42,066 nucleotides of DNA, from positions 1 through 42,066 of the forward strand of contig NZ_CAKTFO010000023.1 of NCBI RefSeq assembly GCF_934560975.1, read 5' to 3'. Position numbers and translations under genes: made by a program. The stretch is from an uncultured Sphingomonas sp. GTDB taxonomy: Bacteria; Pseudomonadota; Alphaproteobacteria; Sphingomonadales; Sphingomonadaceae. Positions 1 through 7,205 of the stretch are shown here, one piece after another. The notes beneath the pieces were generated by a model that saw only the letters and a list, made by a program, of their open reading frames with translations, did not search any database and had not been told where the DNA came from. Numbering within the stretch: position 1 is the first letter of the stretch; each line of letters starts with the position of its first letter.

Positions 1-2
1 CG

Positions 3-77
3 GTCGATGCCGACGCCGAAGCGCCCAAGAAGTGGGACATGGCCGAAGCCGACGAGCCCGCGCTCGCCGACGCATAA
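3..77 (+). CDS. C-terminal end of an unidentified protein (5' truncated)
   Basis: Only the last 24 codons and a TAA stop (75-77) lie in the window. The tail is rich in Ala, Asp and Glu (it contains KKWDMAEADEPALADA) and reads like a real acidic C-terminus. The alternative frames give Arg/Pro-rich shadow sequence. The stop is followed within 50 bases by a strong hairpin (125-150), which fits the end of a plus-strand transcription unit. There is too little sequence to assign a family or function. Confidence 0.55.
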   Translation, partial: VDADAEAPKKWDMAEADEPALADA

Positions 78-124
78 AGATCCGTTGCGGCCGAAATCCC
101 TTTCGCCCTCGGCCGCGCGGTGTG

Positions 125-150
125 GCGGCTGGATCGTCGGATCCAGCCGC
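125..150. terminator. Perfect 11-bp hairpin, probable bidirectional terminator
   Basis: GCGGCTGGATC (125-135) pairs perfectly with GATCCAGCCGC (140-150) around the tetraloop GTCG. It sits between the end of the truncated plus-strand gene (77) and the end of the minus-strand oxidoreductase (158), so it can end both transcripts. The plus-strand tail TATTCTCTTA is moderately U-rich. There is no clear U run on the minus side. Confidence 0.65.
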
Positions 151-157
151 TATTCTC

Positions 158-1150
158 TTATCGGCGCACGCTGCCATAGATGCGGTCGAGCACGGCGGCC
201 ACATCGACCAGCGTGTCGGCATTGCTGCTGAAGCCCGGGTTCGCCGCAAGGCGTGTCGCCCAGTCGGCCGCCGCGCCGCCGCTCCATGGATCGGGCGGAG
301 AGGAGAGGGTCGTCTGCGACGTTCCGTCGAACTTGCTAGCGGAAAAGTCCATGAACGAGCCGTTTTCGTTGCGCAGCGCCGCACCGCCCTGGCTACCGTA
401 AAAGGCGGCCTCGATCACCGCATCCTGCCCGGCATGGATCCGCCACGAACAGGCGAGGCGGACCGTGACCCCATTGGCCAGCGTCAGCGTGGCGACCGCC
501 AGGTCTTCGACGCTCCGGTCATCGGCCAGTGGCCGCCCGCCTGAATACAGGCTTGCGGATACGTCCACCACTTCCGGCCAGTCCAATGTCCACAGCGCAA
601 GGTCGACCAAGTGGACGCCCAGGTCCACCACGCACCCGCCGCCCGACTGTGCCTTGTCGTAGAACCACGGCTTGTCGGGGCCGTAGGCATTGTGGAAGGT
701 CAGGTCGACCAGCTGGACCGTGCCCAGATCGCCATTGCGCACCAATGGCGCGATCCGCTGCATGGCGTCGGTGAAGCGGTAGGACAGGTCGACCGACAAG
801 AGCCGATCGGCGGTCCGCGCCGCATCCACCACCGCGCGCGTCTCCGTCGCATCGCGGCCAAGCGGCTTCTGGCAGAACACCGCCGCACCCGCCTGCAGCG
901 CCTGGATCGACTGTGCGGCATGCAGCGCGCTGGGCGTAGCGATGACGATGCCATCCAGGCCGAGCGCCAGCATATCTTCATAGCTGTCACAAACCCGCGC
1001 CTCGGGCGCGAGGGCCAGCGCACCCTCGCGCATCTCTGGCGACGGCTCGACGATCGCCGCCGCCTCGACCAGGCCGGTGGCGAGCATCGCCTCCATCCGG
1101 CTGCGGCCGATCCAGCCGACGCCGAGGAATCCGATGCGGGGCTTACGCAT
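158..1150 (-). CDS. Gfo/Idh/MocA family NAD(P)-dependent oxidoreductase
   Basis: This 330-aa protein has the Gfo/Idh/MocA layout. An N-terminal Rossmann fold carries GVGWIG (residues 10-15), a QKP motif (94-96) stands where most members have EKP, and a C-terminal domain carries GGCVVDLGVHLVDL (171-184) with the conserved Asp/His of the substrate pocket. The family oxidises or reduces sugars, inositols and sugar nucleotides with NAD(P). It includes inositol 2-dehydrogenase (IolG), relevant because inositol-3-phosphate synthase lies 3 kb away. The start codon overlaps the 3' end of the upstream MDR gene by 8 bases, so the two are probably cotranscribed and coupled. The substrate cannot be read from sequence. 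The EKP-to-QKP change is mild and seen in other members. Confidence 0.85.
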   Translation of the reverse strand: MRKPRIGFLGVGWIGRSRMEAMLATGLVEAAAIVEPSPEMREGALALAPEARVCDSYEDMLALGLDGIVIATPSALHAAQSIQALQAGAAVFCQKPLGRDATETRAVVDAARTADRLLSVDLSYRFTDAMQRIAPLVRNGDLGTVQLVDLTFHNAYGPDKPWFYDKAQSGGGCVVDLGVHLVDLALWTLDWPEVVDVSASLYSGGRPLADDRSVEDLAVATLTLANGVTVRLACSWRIHAGQDAVIEAAFYGSQGGAALRNENGSFMDFSASKFDGTSQTTLSSPPDPWSGGAAADWATRLAANPGFSSNADTLVDVAAVLDRIYGSVRR

Positions 1151-2108
1151 AGGTCACCAGCGCCTTGACGAAGCCGTCCGGCTTGTCGCGCGTGGCATCC
1201 AGCGCCTCGCCCAGCCGATCGAGCGGATAATGATGGCTGTAGAGTGGCGTGGGATCCAGCGCACCCGATGCCACCGCATCCACCGCCGCCTGCACGCCGG
1301 CGCGTTGCACCTCCGGATCGCGCTCGTGCGCATTTATCACGTCGATGCCCTTCCAGTTCCACATCTGCATATTGACCTGGCGCGGGCCGTCCTGGTGATA
1401 GCCGGCGACGATCAGCTTGCCGCCGAAGCCCACCAGTTCGGCAGCCAGGTCGAGCGGCCACTGCTTGCCGACGGCCTCGATCACGCGATCGCACATCTTC
1501 TCGGCGGTCAGCCGCTTCACATCCTCGATGATGCGCCAGTGGTCGTCCATCACGATCGTCTCGGCCGCGCCGTAGGAGGTGGCGAGGTCGAGCGAGAATT
1601 GCCGGCGCGAAATCGCGATCACGCGCGCGCCCGCATCGGTGGCGAGCTTGGTCAGCACCGCGCCGAGGAAGCCGATCCCGACGATCGCCACCGTCTGTCC
1701 GGCGCGGATGTCGCTGCGCCGGAATATGTTGAACGCGCAACCGAGCGGCTCGCCGGGGAAAGGCTGGCCGGCCAGCGCTTCAGGCAGCTTCACCACCGCG
1801 TCGGTCCTGGCCACGTCATAGCCGGCGAAGGCGTGGCCGCCCAGGCTGGCGACCCGATCGCCCACGGCAAGGCCATCGACCCCGTCGCCCACCGCATCGA
1901 TCACGCCCCAGCCTTCATGGCCGAGCCCGCCGGCCTCGCCCGGATACGTCATCCATTCCTGCCCGGCCCAAGGTTCCAGATTGGACGCGCACACGCCCGA
2001 TCCTTCCAGCCTGATCCGTACCTCGCCCGTGGCGGGCTGGGGCAGCGCGACCGCGTCCACCCGCATCTCGCCCGGGCCTACCAGCACTGCGGCCTGCATC
2101 GTCGTCAT
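1143..2108 (-). CDS. Zinc-type alcohol dehydrogenase-like (MDR) oxidoreductase
   Basis: This 321-aa medium-chain dehydrogenase/reductase has an N-terminal GroES-like catalytic domain with Cys40 (GVCASN) and GHEGWG (63-68), both positions of catalytic zinc ligands. A Rossmann domain follows with GIGFLG at 144-149. The four-cysteine structural zinc lobe of classic alcohol dehydrogenases is absent and the protein is short for the family. It is the first gene of a two-gene unit with the Gfo/Idh/MocA gene, whose start it overlaps. It diverges from the permease gene across 59 bases. Probable role: NAD(P)-dependent oxidation of a polyol or sugar alcohol, possibly acting in sequence with its partner. 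The substrate is not known. Confidence 0.82.
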   Translation of the reverse strand: MTTMQAAVLVGPGEMRVDAVALPQPATGEVRIRLEGSGVCASNLEPWAGQEWMTYPGEAGGLGHEGWGVIDAVGDGVDGLAVGDRVASLGGHAFAGYDVARTDAVVKLPEALAGQPFPGEPLGCAFNIFRRSDIRAGQTVAIVGIGFLGAVLTKLATDAGARVIAISRRQFSLDLATSYGAAETIVMDDHWRIIEDVKRLTAEKMCDRVIEAVGKQWPLDLAAELVGFGGKLIVAGYHQDGPRQVNMQMWNWKGIDVINAHERDPEVQRAGVQAAVDAVASGALDPTPLYSHHYPLDRLGEALDATRDKPDGFVKALVTYA

Positions 2109-2167
2109 TCAACCTCCATCATCATTTCGCGGGCACAAGCGATGCCCGATAACGTTGTGCGTCGGGC

Positions 2168-4039
2168 ATGAAACTCACCGACATCCTCCTTGGTCGCCGT
2201 CTCGCCAACCGGGAGAACACGCAACAGAAAATCGGCTGGTTCGCGGGCGTGCCGGCCATGGGCCTGGATGGGCTCGGCTCCTCCTCCTACGGGCCGGAGG
2301 CGGCGCTGACCATCCTGATCCCGCTCGGCGCGCTGAGCCTGGCCTGGATCGGTTGGGTGATCGGCCCGATCGTGGCGTTGCTGGCGATCCTCTATCTGTC
2401 CTATCGCCAGACGATCCTGGCCTATCCCAGCAATGGCGGCGCTTATACCGTCGCCAAGGACAATCTGGGTGCGGGCGCCTCGTTGCTGGCGGCGGCCGCG
2501 CTGATGATCGATTATGTGTTGAACGTCGCGGTCGGCATTTCGGCAGGCGTAGGCGCGCTGACCTCCTCCGTTCCGGCGCTCCATCCCTGGACGCTGGAAT
2601 TGTGCCTCGGCATCCTCGCCGTCGTGGCGCTCGCCAACCTGCGCGGCACGCGCGAGGCGGGGTGGCTGTTCGCGCTGCCGACCTATCTGTTCCTGGCGAG
2701 CTTCCTGGGCCTGATCGGCTGGGGGCTGGTGAAGCTGGCGATGGGCCATGCCGACCCGGTGATTGCTCCGCCGCCATTGCACCATGCGGTGGAGGGCGCC
2801 GGCCTGTGGCTGCTGCTGCGCGCCTTCGCCGCCGGCTGCACCGCCATGACCGGGGTGGAGGCCGTGTCCAACGGCGTCGGTGCCTTCCGCGAACCGGTGG
2901 TGCGCGAGGCGCATCGTACGCTGACCGTGATCTGCCTTGCGCTGGGCCTGCTGCTGGCCGGTATCGCCGCCGTGGCGCATGGGTACGGACTGGGCGCGAT
3001 GGACCAGACGCAGGCGGGCTATCAGAGCGTGCTGTCGCAACTGGCGGGCGCCATCGTTGGCCATGGCCCGGTCTATTATGTCGCGATGGGAAGCCTGCTG
3101 ACGGTGCTGTGCCTGTCCGCGAATACCAGCTTTGTCGGTTTTCCGCGCATCTGCCGGCTGGTCGCGCTCGACGATTACCTGCCGCGCGCCTTTGCCGTCG
3201 CGGACCGGCGGCTGGTCTTTTCGGCCGGGGTGCTGTTCCTGACGGTGACAGGCGGCGCGCTGCTGGTGATGTTCGGCGGCATCACCGATCGCCTGATCCC
3301 CCTGTTCGCGGTCGGGGCCTTCCTGACCTTCACCATGAGCCAGCTGGGCATGGTGGTGCATTGGCGGCGCAAGGGGCGGGCGCATTGGCACAGGCTGGCG
3401 CTGAACGCGCTTGGCGCGGTCACGACCATGATCGCGCTGGCGATCATCCTCGCCGCCAAGTTTACCGAAGGCGCGTGGATCGTGGTGATCGCGGTCCCGC
3501 TCACCATCCTGTTCCTGGTCGCGGTGAAGCGCCATTATGCTGGCGTGGCGCGACGGCTGGCGGTGCACGAACCCTTCGTGGTCGAGGAAACGGAGCCGCC
3601 GACCGTGCTGGTCGCCTACGAACAGCGCAACCGCATGACCGATCGCGCGCTGCGTTTCGCCATGACGCTGTCGCCGGACGTGCTGGCGGTCCACCTGCTC
3701 CGGCTGGGCGGACCCGACGAGGAGGCGGACGTCGCGGCGGTGAAGGAGAGGTTCGAGCGCGATATCGCCGCGCCGCTCGCCGCCGCCGGCCTGACCCCGC
3801 CGCGCCTGATCACCGTGCCGGCACCCTATCGCGAGATCCAGGGACCGATCCTCGACCTGGTCGAGAAGATCGACGCGGACACGCCGGGCCGGTCGGTCGC
3901 GATCCTGATCCCCGAACTGGTGCTGCGCCATTGGTGGCAACGCCTGCTGCATGGCCGGCATGGGCGCAAGCTGCGCGCCGCGCTGCTCGCCCATGCCGGT
4001 CCGCGATTGATGGTAATCACCTCGCCCTGGCGCGCCTGA
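2168..4039 (+). CDS. APC-superfamily permease, KimA (YdaO)-like putative K+ importer
   Basis: This 623-aa membrane protein has about 12 hydrophobic segments in its first 430 residues and a soluble cytoplasmic C-terminal domain. The N-terminus (LLGRRLANRE, then GLDGLGSSSYGPEA near 34-47) resembles the start of Bacillus KimA/YdaO, where SSDALSS-AYGPE begins the first broken helix. KimA is a proton-coupled potassium importer of the KUP type. Many homologues are labelled amino-acid permeases, so the substrate is inferred. I see no ribosome binding site of normal strength before the ATG. The gene diverges from the MDR gene and converges on ino1 with 15 bases between stops. A K+ importer beside inositol synthesis would suit osmotic stress. 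Confidence 0.75.
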   Translation: MKLTDILLGRRLANRENTQQKIGWFAGVPAMGLDGLGSSSYGPEAALTILIPLGALSLAWIGWVIGPIVALLAILYLSYRQTILAYPSNGGAYTVAKDNLGAGASLLAAAALMIDYVLNVAVGISAGVGALTSSVPALHPWTLELCLGILAVVALANLRGTREAGWLFALPTYLFLASFLGLIGWGLVKLAMGHADPVIAPPPLHHAVEGAGLWLLLRAFAAGCTAMTGVEAVSNGVGAFREPVVREAHRTLTVICLALGLLLAGIAAVAHGYGLGAMDQTQAGYQSVLSQLAGAIVGHGPVYYVAMGSLLTVLCLSANTSFVGFPRICRLVALDDYLPRAFAVADRRLVFSAGVLFLTVTGGALLVMFGGITDRLIPLFAVGAFLTFTMSQLGMVVHWRRKGRAHWHRLALNALGAVTTMIALAIILAAKFTEGAWIVVIAVPLTILFLVAVKRHYAGVARRLAVHEPFVVEETEPPTVLVAYEQRNRMTDRALRFAMTLSPDVLAVHLLRLGGPDEEADVAAVKERFERDIAAPLAAAGLTPPRLITVPAPYREIQGPILDLVEKIDADTPGRSVAILIPELVLRHWWQRLLHGRHGRKLRAALLAHAGPRLMVITSPWRA

Positions 4040-4048
4040 CGCCAGGGC
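4024..4048. terminator. 9-bp hairpin between convergent permease and ino1
   Basis: GCCCTGGCG (4024-4032) pairs with CGCCAGGGC (4040-4048). The TGA stop of the permease gene lies in the 7-base loop. The hairpin separates two convergent genes whose stops are 15 bases apart and could terminate either. There is no U-run on either side, so it may act with Rho or only protect 3' ends. Confidence 0.45.
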
Positions 4049-4054
4049 GGGGGA

Positions 4055-5170
4055 TCACCGCTCCGGCTGTTCGATGAAGTCCTGCAGCAAGGCATGAGCC
4101 TCGTCGTCGGTCATCTGCTTGGGCGGATGCTTGCAGAAATAGGCCGATGCCGGATCGACCGGCCCGCCGAGACCACGGTCGCGCGCCAGCTTGGCACAGC
4201 GCACCATGTCGATCGCGACACCCGCCGAATTGGGGCTGTCCTCCACCGACAGGCGCAGTTCCAGGTTCATCGGCACGCCGCCGAACAACTGGCCCTCCAT
4301 CCGGATGAAGGCGACCTTGTTGTCATTCTGCCACGGCACGTAGTCGGACGGGCCGATATGCACATTCTCGTCGCTCAGCCGCTCGGCCGCGACCGCCTGC
4401 ACCGCTTCGGTCTTGCTGATCTTCTTGGACTTCAGCCGCGCCCGGTTCGACATGTTGAGGAAGTCGGTGTTGCCGCCCGTATTCAGCTGGTAAGTACGAT
4501 CCAGCTTCACGCCGCGCTTATTGAACAGGTCGGTCAGGACGCGGTGGACGATGGTGGCGCCGACCTGCGCCTTGATGTCGTCGCCGACGATCGGCACGCC
4601 TGCATCGGTGAACCTCTTCGCCCACGTCTCGTCCGACGCGATAAAGACCGGGATGTTGTTGACGAAGGCGACGCCGGCTTCCAGCGCGCATTCGGCGTAG
4701 AATTCGGTCGCTTCCTGGCTGCCGACCGGCAGATAGTTCATCATCACGTCGACCTGCGCCTCGCGCAGGAGTGCGACGACCTCCTCGCGTGTCGGCTGCG
4801 CCGCCTCGGCCAGCAAGAAGGTGCGGTCATTGTCGGGATAGTCGAGCATATGCTCGGCCACGCCGTCCTTCACCACGCCCATGCGGACGACGGCGCCGCT
4901 GGCCTTCACCTCGGGGCAGAAGATGGCGGTCGAGTTGGGCTTGGCGAAGATCGCCTCGCTGATGTCCTTGCCGACCTTGCGCTTGTCCACGTCCCACGCC
5001 GCGACGAAGCGGATGTCGGACGGGCGATAGCCGCCTACCTCTTCGTGCATCAGGCCGGCGAGGTCGTTCGCGCCTTCGCGATAATGGCTGACGCCCTGGA
5101 CGAGCGAGCTGGCGCAATTGCCGACGCCGATGACGGCGACGTTGATGGGAGACGATGTGCGGGCGAGCAT
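4055..5170 (-). CDS. ino1: Inositol-3-phosphate synthase
   Basis: This 371-aa enzyme converts D-glucose 6-phosphate to 1D-myo-inositol 3-phosphate using bound NAD. It has GVGNCASS (15-22) for the nucleotide, GDDIKAQVGATIVHR (197-211), NTGGNTDFLN (230-239) and the lysine cluster NRARLKSKKISK (242-253) that forms the catalytic site. The length matches the short prokaryotic (actinobacterial/archaeal) type rather than the roughly 530-aa eukaryotic type. The ATG overlaps the TGA of the upstream GH39-like gene (ATGA), so it is the last gene of a coupled three-gene operon. Inositol synthesis is uncommon in proteobacteria. The neighbourhood points to use in a glycoconjugate or as a compatible solute. 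No classical inositol monophosphatase is in the window. Confidence 0.95.
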   Translation of the reverse strand: MLARTSSPINVAVIGVGNCASSLVQGVSHYREGANDLAGLMHEEVGGYRPSDIRFVAAWDVDKRKVGKDISEAIFAKPNSTAIFCPEVKASGAVVRMGVVKDGVAEHMLDYPDNDRTFLLAEAAQPTREEVVALLREAQVDVMMNYLPVGSQEATEFYAECALEAGVAFVNNIPVFIASDETWAKRFTDAGVPIVGDDIKAQVGATIVHRVLTDLFNKRGVKLDRTYQLNTGGNTDFLNMSNRARLKSKKISKTEAVQAVAAERLSDENVHIGPSDYVPWQNDNKVAFIRMEGQLFGGVPMNLELRLSVEDSPNSAGVAIDMVRCAKLARDRGLGGPVDPASAYFCKHPPKQMTDDEAHALLQDFIEQPER

Positions 5171-6183
5171 CAGGCGGCGCTCCGTTCGGCGGCGAGACGC
5201 TCGTCGCGATTGAAATTGAGGGTCGACATGGCCGACGTGCTCGGTTCGGTATCCAGCGGGGAGAAGGGAGCCTCGCCGGCGTCACGCTGGCTCTGTCCCG
5301 GCGCATAGCGGTCGATCATCCAGGCGCAGAAGTCCGCAAACGCTTGCGGATCGCGGGCGGGGGAAGTGTGGTGCGGCTCCACCCCCAGATGCTCCGGCGT
5401 GAAGCAGAAGGTGACGGTGACGTCGAAGTCGGCCAGCGCCTCCATCTGCCGGTCGAACCAGTCGACCGCATTGGGGCGGAAACTGTCGGCCCAGGACAGG
5501 CCGGTGCGCAACCGCCGGGTGCCGAGGCGCTTCATCCACTGCACGGCATCGTCCAGGCGCGGATCCTGGAAGTGGAACCACTGCATCAGGCCCAGTTCGG
5601 CGGCATGGGCCGCATAGGTTTCCAGCGCCGGCTTGGGTGTCCCGTCCTCACGGATCAGGCCCAGGTAGAAGTGGCGGTAATAGGATGATCCCTCCGCCTC
5701 GCGGTGACGCGTTTCCGCGCCCCAGCTCATCGGCAGGTCGAACAGCGAATACCAGAAGACGCGCGGGGCAATGTCCTTCAGCAGGGTAGCGGTGCGCTCC
5801 AGCCCGAAGACCTGCACCTCCTCCGCGCCGAACGAGCTGACGCCCACCTCCGTCACCCAGACGGGCTTGTCGGTGACGGCCTTGATCTCCGCGATCTTGT
5901 CGGGCCACGCCGACAACGGCCACAGATTCCAGTCGAGCGGGAAGCCATGGACGGCGACCGCATCGACCGCGTTCAGCGCGCCATGCCCCTCCATCCGCCG
6001 CAGCCAGTGCGGGTCGATCGGCGACATGCCGCCCAGCACGCGGGTGACGGCGGGATTGATCGCGTGGATCGCGTCGCCTGCGCGGATCACATGGTCGGCG
6101 AACGACGCCCAGTCGGGATCGATACTCGGATCCCAATGCGATTTGTTGTTGGGCTCGTTCCAGATCATCGCGGCTTCGATCAC
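5170..6183 (-). CDS. GH39-like (beta-xylosidase-type) TIM-barrel protein, apparently circularly permuted
   Basis: The start is GTG at 6183, overlapping the methyltransferase stop (GTGA); the open frame upstream lies antiphase inside that gene and is not coding. The 337-aa protein begins almost directly with IWNEPNN (residues 7-13), normally the acid/base strand beta-4 of clan-A glycosidases. TEVG follows with Glu112 in the nucleophile position, then WYSLFD and a KPALETY end-of-barrel motif. Only after that come segments typical of strands 1 to 3: WFHFQDP (202-208), RTGLSWADSF (226-235), FCFTPEHLG (259-267) and FADFCAWMIDRYAP (282-295). This order implies a circular permutation. Both catalytic glutamates are present, so it could hydrolyse or transfer glycosides. 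There is no signal peptide, so it is cytoplasmic. The substrate is unknown. Confidence 0.8.
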   Translation of the reverse strand: MIEAAMIWNEPNNKSHWDPSIDPDWASFADHVIRAGDAIHAINPAVTRVLGGMSPIDPHWLRRMEGHGALNAVDAVAVHGFPLDWNLWPLSAWPDKIAEIKAVTDKPVWVTEVGVSSFGAEEVQVFGLERTATLLKDIAPRVFWYSLFDLPMSWGAETRHREAEGSSYYRHFYLGLIREDGTPKPALETYAAHAAELGLMQWFHFQDPRLDDAVQWMKRLGTRRLRTGLSWADSFRPNAVDWFDRQMEALADFDVTVTFCFTPEHLGVEPHHTSPARDPQAFADFCAWMIDRYAPGQSQRDAGEAPFSPLDTEPSTSAMSTLNFNRDERLAAERSAA

Positions 6184-7004
6184 CGACGCATTCCCCCTTC
6201 GTTCGACGTGGCCGGATAGACGGCGTGGCGGCCCCATTTGGAATAGGGCACCTCCGCCACGCGGCACAGAAATACTTCTTGTTCCGGATGCGCCTCGACC
6301 GTGAAGCCGGCGGCGCGCAGCATCGCTTCGGAACAGGCGCGGTTCGGAGCCCACCAGTTGGTCCAGTCGTGCGCATATTCGCGCTCGATGAAATGCATCT
6401 TGGGATAAGCGGGCTCGTCGAAGATCGGCGGCGCGTCGAAGCTGCCCGGCACGAAGAACGGGTGGTCCTCCGGCACGTCGATCGTCTCGCTCGATCCCCG
6501 CTGCATCGTCTGAAACAGCATCAGGTCGCCGGTCACATGCTCGCGGATCAGGTCGAGCGCGAGCAGGGGGTGACGCAGGTGGTACAGCACCCCCATGAAG
6601 ATCACGAGGTCGAACCGCTCGCCGAGCGCGCCGACGTCATAGACGGACAGGTTGCGGAACTCGACGCCCGAAAAGCCCAACGCCTCCGTCGCAAGCCGCG
6701 CCTGCGCCAGATAGCGGTCGTCGCTGTCGATGCCGACCACGCGCTCCGCTCCGCGCCGCTTCATCTCGACGGAGTAGAAGCCGGCGTTGCAGCCGATGTC
6801 GAGCACGCTCTTGCCGGTCAGGTCGGTCGGGATCGCGTCGGCGAAGCTTGCGAACTTGGTGGCCGGGTAATCGCCGAGGAAATGATCGGGTGCGGTCTGC
6901 ACGCCGCCCAGGTTCATATTGTGGAACCATGGCGCCAATGCCTCGATCCGGGCGCGCAGCTTTGCGGCGTTACCCTCATCAAGGCTACGTTCGGCAACGT
7001 CCAT
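6180..7004 (-). CDS. CmoB-like SAM-dependent methyltransferase
   Basis: This 274-aa class I methyltransferase has motif I SVLDIGCNAGFYS (66-78), an acidic ribose-binding loop GIDSD (91-95) and FDLVIFMGVLYHLRHP (131-146). The last two resemble CmoB, the tRNA wobble-uridine carboxymethyltransferase, but the N-terminal region differs and the gene sits in a sugar cluster. I therefore infer a small-molecule or glycan substrate. I believe it belongs to the family named TIGR04290 (Rta_06860), but this is recalled, not searched. It is the first gene of the operon with the GH39-like gene and ino1 and is preceded by a perfect GGAAC-N16-CGTT promoter. The acceptor atom is unknown; O-methylation of a sugar or cyclitol is a reasonable guess. 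Confidence 0.82.
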   Translation of the reverse strand: MDVAERSLDEGNAAKLRARIEALAPWFHNMNLGGVQTAPDHFLGDYPATKFASFADAIPTDLTGKSVLDIGCNAGFYSVEMKRRGAERVVGIDSDDRYLAQARLATEALGFSGVEFRNLSVYDVGALGERFDLVIFMGVLYHLRHPLLALDLIREHVTGDLMLFQTMQRGSSETIDVPEDHPFFVPGSFDAPPIFDEPAYPKMHFIEREYAHDWTNWWAPNRACSEAMLRAAGFTVEAHPEQEVFLCRVAEVPYSKWGRHAVYPATSNEGGMRR

Positions 7005-7083
7005 TCACTCTCCCCCGTTATCGCGCTATCGCCTTGGAACGCCGCTGCGACCCATGGCATTCCGGTGCAATGGGCAGCTAACC

Positions 7084-7100
7084 TTCGTTTCGCAAACGAA
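7084..7100. repeat. Inverted repeat overlapping the stress-type promoter
   Basis: TTCGTTT (7084-7090) and AAACGAA (7094-7100) form a perfect 7-bp inverted repeat around CGC. It covers the -10 element and probable start site of the minus-strand promoter. It also lies about 105 bases upstream of the plus-strand glycosyltransferase, so it could be an operator for either direction. Low GC content and the lack of a U-run make a terminator less likely. Confidence 0.4.
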
Positions 7101-7119
7101 CTTTTCTTCGCGCTGTTCC
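7095..7119 (-). promoter_or_regulatory. Putative sigma-EcfG (general stress response) promoter
   Basis: Read on the minus strand, GGAAC (7119-7115) is followed by exactly 16 bases and CGTT (7098-7095). This is the consensus of alphaproteobacterial EcfG-type extracytoplasmic sigma factors. It points at the methyltransferase start (7004), leaving a 5' leader of roughly 85 bases. By chance such a 9-base match is expected about 0.3 times per window for one spacing, but its intergenic position and orientation favour function. Confidence 0.6.
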
Positions 7120-7205
7120 TCAGGATTGTAGAAGCCTGGAGCGGCAAAGCTCAAACACTTTCGTGCAGCACGGAACCGGAGGGCGCCGCACATCATTCCG
7201 GCTGC

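Noticed and set aside
2105..3994. Long antisense ORF (629 aa) opposite the permease gene
   Set aside because: Its product is rich in Arg, Gln, His and Asp with no family features; it is the GC-rich shadow of a clear membrane transporter gene on the other strand.
6184..6354. N-terminal extension of the GH39-like ORF that might supply the missing first strands
   Set aside because: The 57 extra residues overlap the methyltransferase gene in another frame, contain no barrel-like motifs, and the missing strands are found at the C-terminal side instead.
6225..7205. N-terminal extension of the GT9-like ORF
   Set aside because: It is antisense to the methyltransferase and its promoter region; the real domain starts near 7206.
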